Below the pieces are notes generated by a model that worked only from the letters and a program-made list of their open reading frames with translations, had not been told where the DNA came from and did no database searches. Below, piece by piece: positions 53,189 to 64,000 of a stretch of DNA of 64,000 nucleotides (position 1 is the first letter of the stretch; each line of letters begins with the position of its first letter). Position numbers and translations under genes: made by a program. This DNA comes from Ascaris suum. Taxonomy: Eukaryota > Nematoda > Chromadorea > Rhabditida > Ascarididae. The stretch lies in contig CM024176.1 in assembly GCA_013433145.1 (NCBI GenBank), forward strand, positions 4,770,849 through 4,834,848, given 5' to 3'.

Positions 53189-56100
53189 AATGTAATTTAT
53201 CAATAACGTAAAAAGCTGAACGCAATACTGTTTCCCAAACGCTGCGACAAACGTTACTAGCTGAGCTTGCCGGTCAAACAAACAAACTGCTGATGTTCTT
53301 CACAGGTAAGCCCACATTACAACACCAGGCACAAGAAGTGAACGTAGCAGGCTGCATTCATTTCCCGTGCTCTGAGCACGAGCCCTTGCAGAGTTCCTTC
53401 ATGTATAAAAAGAAGACTCATCGGTATCTAAAGACGAAATTAAGAGCGGTGCCTTAGCACAATAACTTCAGTTATTTAGCAGTATCGTAAGACTGCCATA
53501 TAGGAGTAGCTGCATGTCGAGAGCAATAATGCTGCACCGAATATGCAGCAGTGTCTTCAGCACAACGTTAGTTCAAATTTACTATGTCAAACGCGCTGCG
53601 CTCAAGCGTAATGGTACGAAAAACCGCAACTTCTCGAAAGAGAACACAGTTCAAAAGACGTATGTATCCATCGCAGTTCTAAGCGAATAGATACAGCGCA
53701 CTAGCATGAACAATGTAAACACAGTTCCCCAAAAATCAAGAGTTCTCCGATCCTCCGTTAATCGCGAAGGCCCCCGCGAGGGTCATCTCCTCTCCGAATA
53801 TACCTAGCCTCCACAGAGGGGTTTTCACAGCCGCAGGCATGAAAAAGTCTCCTTCCTAGCAGCGGATCCTAGCGCTGCACTATTTCGCAATCCCCTTAAA
53901 AGCAAGCTATGTTTAATGCCACCCACTGATGCTGGGAAGTTCCTAGCGGCTGTATAACTAAACAGTATAGTCGACGGAGCGTGACGTCAGAAATGATAAA
54001 AGCCGCTAGAGGTATATTTCTTGCATGAATGTGATCCTAGAAGTGGTTTTGTTCCAGGATCATATTATGGGAGAGATCGATGAACGATAACGAATCCCAA
54101 CTCTAACTTTTCTCCAGTGCACTGCCACGAGAATGCCAGCTTGAGTTTAACAAATAAATGCAGTAACATGAAGAACAAAGCAGCAGGCACGCAGAAACTC
54201 GTTAGTTTATGGCCGGCTGGACGCAACCCTGTATGCGAATGCGCATACAGGGTTGCGTCCAGCCGGCCATAAACTAACGAGTTTTGTGACCACAGCGTCC
54301 CTTACGCAACATCACGTCGATGTTCCCCGCTGATTCATCCACTGAGTAGGTACTAAAGGGAATGAGGCGAACAAGCAACCAAGAACTGGGAACCGAATCC
54401 CAGGATTTTCCGGAATAGTCGGACCGGAAGTGGGTCAGAACCGAAACGACTATACTGGAAGTTTTCATTCATCGCAGATCTTTCTTAGACGAAAGTCAGA
54501 AAAGATAAAAAACGTAATACTTTATTGTCCAAAACAGCGGCACTCACTTTATGAGCTTACTTCATGTTTAATATTTCTTCAGTAGATTTGTTTCGAAAAC
54601 ACATAAAGCAAACTGCCAATTCCGAAAGAAAATTACTGTAATCCTCAGGATTCACTGGGTGTCATGAATAGGAACGATATGAAGCAAGACATAAACAGGA
54701 AGCAGCAGGGTGGAAACAACTCAAAAGTAAGGGGAAAAAGCTATCACTGGAGAGGATCAAAAAATCAAGAGGCGAGGTAGCGAGCAGAGTGACGACGCCA
54801 TTCCGAACGCACATCAACATTAGGCCAAATTGCAGTACTCCACAGTCCACGATCAATCGATAGCGCTCAACGTGTCGCTCGACAGACTGCGCTCAGCAGA
54901 TCACGATGAACGACTGAACAGAGGGCATAAGAAAGATTGGAAATTGATTGAAGCAGAGTATATTCACTCGAGCACGCCCATGTGCACTTCCATCTTGTTT
55001 AAAAGGTTCGCTCAGCATGCTACGCTCAACCCAAGTTTTGCCAGCGACTTCCCATTGGGCAAAATCAAGCAAGCTCGATCTGAGAGTGTTAAATATTCAC
55101 GCATCGATATCAACTCAAACGGTTTCTGAGACGATCCGCTACTGCAAATACAACGTCTATCGATGTGCGAATCTAATATCGAAAGTTCAGCGGATCACTA
55201 CATATCCAACGAATGCCACCAACATCGTCCCCCTCTATTCTTTCGCAAGCACCGTCTTGGTCTTCGCTCTCGTTTTTTGCTTCATTCCAGCTACTACAGA
55301 TCAGTGGCCGTACATAGTAGAAGAAAAGCTGAGGCGAAATGAGATCTCTTCTTCTACTTAGTAATTCACTCCCTACTTGCAGCCTTAATTAGACCAGCTA
55401 CAAATGAAACTCATTAGACCGCTCCGGTACCGTTATGTAGCCCAAAAATCAAAGCAGAAAACCGCTGGAAGCTTGAAATGCGCCGAAAATCCGGATGCTC
55501 GGATTGATCCCCACTAATCAATGTTTACCACATATGGGGTATTGAGGCTTGCCCAATCCTCAGATTTGGAAGCTTCTCTATCCACGTATGGTGTATTTCA
55601 CTTTTTACGTTTTTACTCCGTATTGCGTAGTGATCCGAAAGCTTACTATATTGCACATTTTACAGTATTTTATTTCTGCGTTTGCAATTTCAAGTTACCC
55701 CTATTTTTCATTGCATTTCATCTATTTTCGATGAAAAAAAGTGATCATTTTTGTCTTTATTTCAATTTATTCACTTCCTCTTCTGTATATATGAGCCTGC
55801 TAAGATTACTCTATTTAAAACAGCAACACATCACTTTAACATACACGTCGAACTTGTGGAACAAATAGAAAAGAGCACACTTGCGATCTTGCTCGAATAC
55901 CAACCTACATTGTAAAGCACCAGAAAAAAATCCTCACAATGAGGCACTCATGTTTTAATCGAATCGAAAGGCCACATGAATCATTCACTGCAGCTTCGTT
56001 TTGCGAATCTGTTTAGTTGCAAAATGCCGCTGGATAGCTGTAAAGTGTCAGTCGACTGGTTGCAAAATGCACGCAAATTTCCGTGTATACGCGATCTTAT

Positions 56101-56600
56101 TTATGAAAATATTGAAATTATTAGATCGAGATGAAAGTTAGTACAAATTTTGATAGAGAGGACCGATATTACTAGATTGAGTGCAAGAAATCATGTGTTG
56201 CTTAGTGTTTCTACTACTGATTTCTGATTAAGATATACATAAAACAAATCAAATTTCGCAGGTCCAAGTACAGTGGCTGATAGGCTGAAGCTATTGAACA
56301 GGTAAACGATGGATGATCAGGTTTGCGGGCAAATTTTTAATGTCATCAGGTACATCGACGTGAACACATGCGAATGCACAGATCTTAAATTATCCAACTT
56401 TAAGGAAAAGAACTTTTCGCTTTCGGCGTCTAGAAATGGGAAAACATACGAAATGGAGGTGAATGCAAAGTTCAGAGAAGGATGGAAACTGTGGCCCGCC
56501 ACAATCGCAAATATCGGACGGAACTGGCGTTAGGAATGAAAACGTCGCAGATTCATACTGAGCATTCATGCATCAAGCAAGTGCGCAACAACAGATATTT
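53189..56600. other. Repeat-rich intergenic DNA, no gene recognised
   Basis: Apart from the foldback palindrome at 54.2 kb I see only short frames. One near 56309-56533 (VCGQIFNVIRYIDVNTCECTD) reads like protein but has no recognised family. Confidence 0.4.
54195..54284. repeat. Perfect 43-bp inverted repeat with a 4-base loop
   Basis: Left arm 54,195-54,237 and right arm 54,242-54,284 are exact reverse complements around AATG. Symmetry ends abruptly on both sides. The arms are GC-richer than the surroundings (GGCCGGCTGGACGCAACCCT). Confidence 0.95.
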
Positions 56601-56639
56601 TTCACTAAAATATCTAACTGCCAAGCATTAGACATCGGA

Positions 56640-57010
56640 TGAAACGATTTGAATCCCACTAAAGCTCTCTAGAATGTGGAAAGGGATCACCGATCGCTCT
56701 ATGAATCTTCATGTTATCAGCAATAAGTGCACACGTACTGGTGGCGCCATCCGTAATGCCGTTCATATATAGTAGAGGTAACGTGGGGCCTAATAAGCTA
56801 CCTTGCAAAGCCATCTTATAAGGCGTACAGTTGGGGAAAGTAAAAGCTCATTTTGGCGTCAAAGCCTCGAAAACCGAGTAGGCAATGAATCCAGTTCAAA
56901 AACTTTCCTAACGTGCTGTAATCGGACAGCCTGAATGAAAGTTTCCATGGGTCAATTTTTTCTGTTTCATTCCAGAACACATGAGCGAAGAGCAGTCTTT
57001 GTTGAGACAC
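56640..57010 (-). pseudogene. Decayed non-LTR retrotransposon reverse transcriptase fragment
   Basis: On the minus strand one frame reads LQGSLLGPTLPLLYMNGITD and then CALIADNMKIHRAI. This matches the PQGSxLGPLLFxxYINDLxD and FADDxKIYR blocks of CR1/Jockey-type reverse transcriptases, with the catalytic FADD changed to IADN. An upstream frame with GKFLNWIHCLLGFRGF matches the preceding NWIxxFLxxR region but is frameshifted from the first. A stop follows the motif block. It is not functional. Confidence 0.65.
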
Positions 57011-59400
57011 TAAAGAAACGAAGCTATGGGTTACGTAAGTAGTATTGCAGAATCGTGCCGTGCAACCACGACATTGATTCGGTAGCGGTCGTTCTTTGTC
57101 CCCAAAAAAGCTCAGTTAGGTACATAGTACCATGGCATTGCTTTCATCAAAGTTGCCAATCGACGGCACCAAACGGGGCTGCAAATTCAATGCAGGCAAT
57201 ACCAACCGTTTCTTGGGGACGAGCACATGAATTCAGGGCCAAATGGAAAAGGCAAAAGATTCGCCCATGAGCTGCGGGAAAACGGGTGATAGAACCCATC
57301 TAAATGAGGTGATATAAATTTACTATACAGCGTTGAAACGCCCACGATGTGATTTCCCGCCGACGCAAGTCTTTGGCGCACTTATTCGCGCCACAGAATA
57401 TCAAGTTATTTCTTATATGGAATTAAAACAGACGGCGCAATTGTTCGCACGACAGACTGTGGAGTTAGTGCTCAGGAAGCACCGAAATGCGAGGGGCGCT
57501 CTTGTCAGCATTTTAAAATGTAAGAGTAGCGCCAATGTGCAGGAAGGAAGCCTTCAGACAAGAGACCGCGAAACAGCGCTACGGATTTCACTCTAGCTCG
57601 ATGAAGCCGAAGGATTCCTCTCTTGCGTTGTAGAGCCATGAATTCCCCTTTGGTGGGGCAAAGCGCAGACACCGCCCCCTATCGTGGTAGGACTACAAAT
57701 TCCTCTATTTTCTAGCTTTATAACGGGGTAACGGCTTCCTCTCACTCAACAAGAAAGGTTGAAAGCACGCGGACAACAGAAGCATTTAAACGACTTAAAA
57801 GTAATAAATAACGATAAAAAAACCAAAAATCTGCAAGGGCCCGAGCAAGCAGACATCAAACATCTCGATGTTCACTGCGCAACTGCAGCAACAGCATGAA
57901 GGTCAGAACGATACTACCGCAATTTGAAAGGTGGACAAGCAGGTGTATCAACGATATCGGTAGGTGCAGAATTTGTTGTTAGAAAAGGGAACTGGAAACT
58001 ACGCAGAACGTTGTCTGCGGGGCAGCGATTGTTGGAACCGCGGAAGTGATGCTGAAGCCGACAAACAAAGGGGCACAATGAAACACTTTTACGTTTGAGA
58101 TGTCGGAAAGCTGCGCACGATATATATATAAGAAAGCGTGCCATTGAAAAATGCTATTCTAGTTAACGCATAATCGATCGTTGAGAGGTGCTACAGCGTT
58201 GAATTTGCTTCTTCCTTGGTCTTATTCCAGAAACATTCATTATTACGTTGTTCATCCTCCCCAGTCGTCGAGGTCGAGTTGGTGTGGCGAATGAAACGAT
58301 CATAACTACTAGCACTTTGATATGAAGCTACAAAACTTGACTATTACTCTCGAATTCAGAAATAAGAAAACGAAATGGGACCATTTTCGCATAACTCTTT
58401 TAATATATGGAGACCGTAAAGGAGTGAAAATGTAATATTTTCTGTCTCATCAGCACAACAGATAAAAATCGATTTTCATTTTTCATCAAAAGCTCAGATT
58501 TTCTCAAAATTGTTTCAAAAATCTGCAGTCAAGCTGAAAGCTTTAATAAATTTTATGCCACCATTGCTTCAAATATTCTTCAGACATGCATATGCTCTTT
58601 TGGAAGCAAATTCAGATCCTGAGACAGACAGAGATAATCACGCAAGCATATGCACACAGATATATGCAAGTCAATTCGTCCTTCCCCAGATTACTGCCAC
58701 AGGGCTTGTAGATCTTGCAAGTGTTGCTGTTTCCAATAAAAACGTCGAATACCGGTTTGTGTCCAGTTTCTTAATGTTCTTGATGTTGACGTTCAATTTC
58801 TTTCGATGAACTGTTCTTGAGAGTTCATAACATAGTGTTCGGGTTTCCTGTTGATACTGTTGATACATGACTTCGTATTTGTAGACGATGGTTGAGTTTT
58901 TTATGGCCGGTCTCCTTTCGGATTATCAAAAGGACCATCGGCTTAGCATCCCTTAGAGAAGCAACTGCGAACATAAAAATACTGCGGATTTTCCATTTTT
59001 CAAAGTCCTCTTCACGAACCTTTTATTTTGAAAGTAAAGAGATAAAAATAAAGAGGAGAGAGGACGTTATTCGCTTCAGAGGTGTCAAGGACCACAAAAA
59101 TGTGCGCTTATTCATCGAGAGAAATACCCTGCCGCCGCAAAACTTAACAAAATTATTTACTCTTGACAGACTCGTTGGGCGCCTTTGTGAAAACAATGCC
59201 GATCAAAAATGAAATGGGAAATATTGAACCCCTGTGAATCCTATGAATCTGTTTTACTGCTAGAAACAACAGCACGGCCGATGGAAAACAAGGAGTAAAA
59301 CAAGCAACTATAAAATACTGCAACCTCGAAAAGTCAGTCGAGTATCCAAAAATACAAAATAAAAAATTAAAAAAACAGCATATAAACCCATTCCAATCGT
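57011..59400. other. Intergenic DNA, no gene recognised
   Basis: Possibly further decayed retrotransposon sequence near 57.1-57.3 kb. The remainder shows only short frames and small AT repeats (about 58,115). Confidence 0.35.
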
Positions 59401-59450
59401 CGAAACTTACAAAACATCACCTCCATTATAAAGCTGCAAGACACAGCACG

Positions 59451-59484
59451 TGCAATTTAAACGGCGGCGGTCGTTTAAAATGCA
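59451..59484 (+). repeat. GCGGCGG-loop stem-loop, copy 1
   Basis: TGCAATTTAAACG pairs with CGTTTAAAATGCA with one mismatch, around loop GCGGCGGT. Confidence 0.75.
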
Positions 59485-59820
59485 AGCGGCTATGGGCGCT
59501 AAACAAATGCGAATAAAATCCATTCTACAAGGATGCTGACCTATGAACATAGTAATCGCATAAGAGAAACAGCTTCCTTGAGTGAAGGTTACAACTCTAT
59601 CAAGTAGAACAATTTTAAAAAGCAGAAAAGAACCAGCGTTATAAATTTCTCTCAGAAGAATTGACATCGAGCAATCATAGAATGTGGGATAAGGCGATTG
59701 GCATATCAGCCAGAATAAGGAGGTGAGAAATTCTGCCGGAAAATTCAGACCCTTTAATATAAACAATGAAAGAAATGCACCCAGAAGATCCATACCAATT
59801 CTCAAAGTCGAACACAGAAG

Positions 59821-59857
59821 TTGTGTTTTAAATGGCGGCGGCTCATTTAAAGCACAA
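59821..59857 (+). repeat. GCGGCGG-loop stem-loop, copy 2
   Basis: TTGTGTTTTAAATG pairs with CATTTAAAGCACAA (one G-T pair) around loop GCGGCGGCT. Confidence 0.75.
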
Positions 59858-60238
59858 ACAAATGTGAACACTTGAGCACCCGAACGGATAGATAACCCAA
59901 TTTAACATTCTGTCACCGATAACTATGAGAGGCAAACGTAATGGTGCCATGGTCGGAGCTGTAGTAATCGAAAGATTGAGCATCAAACGTGTTCACCATA
60001 CACTGTTGAGAGAGAAATAATTGAAAAAAAAAAACGAAAAAGCTTCTAATGAAGCAATGAAACAAGAGAAATGCATTTCAATCAGGACTCATTTAGAACT
60101 CAAAATTAATAAATGTGGTAGAAGTTCACTTCGGCCAAAACAAACACAAATGGAAATGGAAGTAGTAGGGGTAGAAAGGGGAGGATTGTCCGAAACACTG
60201 CAAACTGCACAGACAACGCGATCGACAGGACAGCGTAA

Positions 60239-60271
60239 GTGCTTTAAGTAGCGGCGGAGTACTTAAAGCAC
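60239..60271 (+). repeat. GCGGCGG-loop stem-loop, copy 3
   Basis: GTGCTTTAAGTA pairs perfectly with TACTTAAAGCAC around loop GCGGCGGAG. The 3' flank AAACGGATGT resembles that of copy 2 (AAACAAATGT). Confidence 0.75.
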
Positions 60272-60909
60272 AAACGGATGTCACAATATATGCATTTGCA
60301 ATGCAATATAACACAGCTGCAAGAGATAAAATTGATCACATAACACAATAGTGCGCAGCAGTCTAGAACAACTGAATGGAGATCTTTGACAGCTACGCCT
60401 CTTCTGAGGACACTTTTTTGATTAAAATAATGAGAGATAAAAGCTAAAGAAGATTCGCTGCTAAAGAAAAATGAATAAAATAGAATGCGTCATATATTTT
60501 TCAGTAAGCTTCGTAAATCATCAAAGAGGCCCTTGCAGTCAACTTTAGGTGGTCTTGTAAATCCACTAAACTGTGACTGCCTTGCACCTCGAATCTGCCT
60601 TGAATACAGCAACGTCACTCAAAACACTATTCTCAGGAAATCTCACAAAAAGGAACAACACAACAAAGTTGTTGAAGTCCTCCATCGGTATGTTGAGATC
60701 CTTTACGATGCCATCGTGTGATACAACCGGCCCCCTTCCACTAGTCGCTAGGTGGCGCCTCCACTGCTCGTTCCTCCAGAACGTGCGGATGAAACCACTT
60801 CGGAAACCTGCAAAAAAATCTTCGAACACTTCGTTCAATAATGCAAGAAATGGTTTAGTCGGTGCACGCGTCTGAAACGAACATTGATGTCTAAAGCGGC
60901 AGGGATAAC

Positions 60910-61880
60910 TTGCTTCTCCATCGTCACTGCCTTAATTCGGAGATCTCAAATTTCATTAAGGGCTTAGCGTCATTACACACGAGCATATTGAGTTCTCTAG
61001 AAGTACGCAACACTTCCCGATGTTTAGCCATCTGTGCCCGCCACTGCGCTGGCGAGAGTAATGATAAGAAACGTGGACATGTTTCAGCAACACATATTGA
61101 GAAGCTCAAAAAAGATGCAAAGGCCAAAGCCCTGACGCCAAGCAAGCCCCGTTTCTTATTCTGCGCGGGAACTCCGCGGAGCAGTCCTCTCAGAGTTTCG
61201 CGGAAAAGCAAGCGGTACTAGGTGAAGTTATCACAACCCGCAACCTAGAACCAAACTCGATAAGGGAATCAGCAAATAAATTTTTCCAAAATAGTGAATG
61301 GCGCAAAGTCTGCTGGACAATTTCTTTGCCATATGACATGAACGATCCAACTTGCGTGCGAAAGAATTATTGAAGGGAAGACTCTAAGTACAGTATTCCA
61401 AATCTCTGAACGACCACCAGAATTTAAAAGTGAAAATGTAAGAGTACGACCACACACCAGTTTTATTCTTATGTCGGTCGCTAATGTCGGCATCCATCTC
61501 GTTTTCAGCAGTCCCCCAGACTCGCCCACTGCGAATGTCGACTTCAGGGTGTTCCTCCTCCGAATGTCGAAACAATGCCAGCGTCATATCGACTCCTACA
61601 CAGTCCTGCAAACAAGCTAACTCCGACGTCAGTACCACTTTGCCTCTCCAGCAGTCCTACCGACACACAGCCTTCCTTACAGTCACTGAGTGTGTACAAA
61701 TCAGCTCGCAGTCACGATTTTGCTCCCGACTGTTGTGAACTACCGATCCCAATAATACAGGGATTGACGTATCACGCACTACAAAATTCCGTGTTCCTTC
61801 ATCATGCTGCCCCATCACCACTCTGTCAACCGCGTCTACCGAAGGCCCCCATTATCACTAAAACGAACCGCTGAGCTCTA
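60910..61880 (+). pseudogene. Possible LTR-retrotransposon gag/protease relic
   Basis: A plus-strand frame at 61484-61738 contains SDVSTTLPLQ followed by RHTAFLTVTECVQ, reminiscent of the region before the retropepsin of BEL/Pao elements. An upstream frame (60910-61221) has KPRFLFCAG near its end, loosely like a gag zinc knuckle. Both are short and broken by stops and there is no DTG protease triad. Weak evidence. Confidence 0.25.
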
Positions 61881-61962
61881 CCGGAACTGTCGTCTTTCCT
61901 AACTGAAAGTACTAGTAAAGAACTATAGTCGAGTGGGCGAAGCTGTCCCCACTCATATCAGA

Positions 61963-61986
61963 TGCTGTTCCCGCCGCTGAACAGCA
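61963..61986 (-). repeat. GCGGCGG-loop stem-loop, copy 4 (opposite strand)
   Basis: On the minus strand TGCTGTTC pairs with GAACAGCA around loop AGCGGCGG. Its 5' flank TTGTGC matches the outer stem of copies 2 and 3. Confidence 0.7.
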
Positions 61987-62803
61987 CAATTGAATCAACG
62001 CCAAAATAACTGATCATGAACGGGGAACAGCTTCATGAAAATATCAAAATGCATAGCAAACACGCGATGCGGCTATACGTCCTTTCCGACCCGCTATGAA
62101 TCAATGGAATAACAGGATACCAATAGAAAGCGGGCTGCAGCAATCGGCCTAACGTCCCTTCGATAAAAGAAATGTCAGTAACAGTGATCACTTCCCGCTG
62201 TCCTTCCACATGCTTGCTTGCAGTATTTATCGTGCGAAGTTCGATTGAAATCTATGGGCTTTTCAATATGCAGCACAGTCATAGGAAAAGAAGAACACAC
62301 CCGCTTCTTGTGCTGTTCAGTTCAAGCTGAACTTGTGTACTACCTATCCTACCTTCCCTAATGATCGATTTATTATTTTGTACTGCAACTCGTTCACATG
62401 ACTCTATTGGCTGAGAGAATTTTGCTGAATGTAAAATGAATAATGTGCTCAAATACATCTCTCAATAGAAATCAAATGGTCGTGTTCTCAACGGGATGAC
62501 AACACCATCTCTCCGATTTGTGATTTCTAGGCGGTCTTGTGCTCCTTGTCAGCAGATTCGTGGGAATGCTATGAAATGTTTGGTTGAACTGACAGACCAG
62601 TTATCTTGCACAATAGCAACAACTCCCACCGATAGTCCTTTGCTAATTCACCGACATTGGATGCGCTACACTAGGTACAGACAAACTCATACAGTCTTTA
62701 TGTGATCGAGTTGTTCTGAAGGCTTATGCGAAAATGTATTCCTTCTTTGGACAGGAGTCAAGAACAACTTCTGCAATAAAAAGTGATCTCATCCGTGCAA
62801 GCG

Positions 62804-62825
62804 GCTGCTCCCGCCGCTGAGCAGC
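62804..62825 (-). repeat. GCGGCGG-loop stem-loop, copy 5 (opposite strand)
   Basis: On the minus strand GCTGCTC pairs with GAGCAGC around loop AGCGGCGG. Relative to copy 4 one stem pair changes on both sides (T-A to C-G), so pairing is kept. Confidence 0.7.
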
Positions 62826-64000
62826 AATTTTGGAGGAGGATGGAGAAAGCTAGTACGAATGAGACCTACTTTTTACGTACAAATAAATGCAGATCTAGGA
62901 CCCATGGAGTGGTCTCGGAGTTGGACATTCATCTAGGCCATTTCAGATAAAACACTCCAAACATACTCAGCCCTGAACCATCACATTACATGCATCCGGG
63001 AAAACCCTGTCACTTGCCGCCTACAATCACCTAATGCAGATTTTGGCACTGAACGGTAAATCAAAAACCCTTAGCTAATCTTGGCATTTCCCCCGACGTA
63101 TTGAGAGGGTTTTAAGAACACGACCACCAAAAATAGAATAAGCCAAAAAGCTTAGCTTTGGTAAAAGTGGGACGTAGAAGTCGACGACCCATGTGGGCTG
63201 AAGAGACCTCAGGAGTCGGCCGATGCAGTGTTGATGGCGATGGCGCAGTCAGGCGTTAGGAGGCGCAATTGCCCTCTTTTCATGAACGCTGCTCGCTGCC
63301 CGCTGTCCACGAACACTCCGCACGACCTCGTGAACCGAGTTGAACAATGAACGATGTGTTCCCTCGTCTGTCTTTATATACCATCCTCACTACGATTGCG
63401 GAGTTTGCCGCCCAGATCATTTTTGACGGTTCTAAACAAAGGGAATGATATGCAGAAATGGACAGAGAATTCGATAAGCGAGTGAACAGACATAAGCACA
63501 ATGTGGTAATATTAGTGGTAGGTCAGACCAGAGTAGATCAGATGGTGTTGGTAGGTCAGACCATAGTAGATCAAATATCAGTGGTAGCTCAGATGATAGC
63601 AGATCAGTCCCCTCGTAGGTCACTGACAAAACATAATTTGGGCACCGAATTTTGCACCTTGCACTAGCAAGAAAGAGGCGCTTTGTCGCACAGAACATTT
63701 GTGGTATATATAAGAAGAGATATACAAGTAAGACAGAGTTGGTTGATGCAAAAATCGCGCCGAGTTGCGATCGACAGAATCTCGTTCTTCGACAATTTGG
63801 CATTATTAGTAACGCTGCACTAGAATGACAGCTTCAAAAGAGGGGTTGCTAAGGCTATTAAAATAAGGGCACAGGAAACAACAAGAGAGCTCGATATCTG
63901 CTGCTAACAGATCGACAAGAGGACTTCCTTAGTGAATGAACCTTACCTAAAGCCCGAACGTTTGATCCCCTGTTTCGAATGATGTCATCATGAAGGCTAT
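62826..64000. other. Window end, no gene recognised
   Basis: Contains the 33-bp minisatellite and, on the minus strand, a GGTATATAAAGACAG TATA-like site near 63,375. The minisatellite lies upstream of that site on the minus strand, an arrangement like an LTR U3 or a promoter, but no gene or LTR ends were established. Confidence 0.35.
63517..63615. repeat. 33-bp minisatellite, three copies
   Basis: Units start at 63,517, 63,550 and 63,583 with the core GGTAGGTCAGACCANAGTAG. The period is exactly eleven codons, and both strands stay open through it. Confidence 0.85.

Noticed and set aside
59407..59871. 154-codon minus-strand frame
   Set aside because: It spans two of the GCGGCGG stem-loops, and its similarity to a nearby frame (VCALxxPPxxK) is explained by the shared hairpins. 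No protein family recognised.

Overview
The window looks like nuclear DNA of a parasitic rhabditid nematode, most likely a strongylid or hookworm relative. The evidence is many short exons split by AT-rich introns of 0.3-4.7 kb, TTTCAG/TTTTAG acceptors (including some a few bases upstream of start codons, as in spliced-leader trans-splicing), and four nematode-type gene families. All exon borders were read by eye from splice signals, reading-frame phase and family similarity. No database was searched.

Layout. (1) 1,876-13,569, minus strand: a ten-exon MFSD8/CLN7-like major facilitator transporter, with the first coding segment not found and a 4.7-kb intron holding a perfect GTCACGTGAC element. 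(2) 13.6-26.1 kb: about 12.5 kb with no convincing gene. It contains a diverged tandem/inverted repeat family (18.0-19.9 kb), an alternating purine-pyrimidine tract (about 20 kb), an irregular CTATATC repeat (23.2 kb) and a G20 run. (3) 26,117-30,147, plus strand: a complete four-exon, 206-residue sigma-class glutathione S-transferase, with a decayed copy of the end of its own last exon in intron 3. (4) 33,482-48,896, plus strand: a sixteen-exon NRF-6-like membrane acyltransferase of about 860 residues. Every junction has matching phase except one apparent single-base frameshift in exon 11. (5) 50,653-51,891, minus strand: a secreted type-2 cystatin with an intact QVVAG loop and a legumain-type SND motif but an unusual C-terminus. 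(6) 52-64 kb: repeat-rich DNA with a likely solo LTR, a decayed non-LTR reverse transcriptase, a perfect 43-bp foldback palindrome, a 33-bp minisatellite, and a cluster of stem-loops sharing a GCGGCGG loop on stems of changing sequence.

The genes do not form an operon: they alternate in strand and are kilobases apart. Detoxification (GST), secreted protease inhibition (cystatin), lipid or xenobiotic handling (NRF-6-like) and lysosomal transport (MFSD8-like) are all typical of nematode intestine, but shared regulation is only an inference. The most unusual signals are the stem-loop family, the perfect foldback, the acyltransferase frameshift with a possible rescuing splice donor, and the CLEAR-type palindrome inside a lysosomal-type transporter gene.
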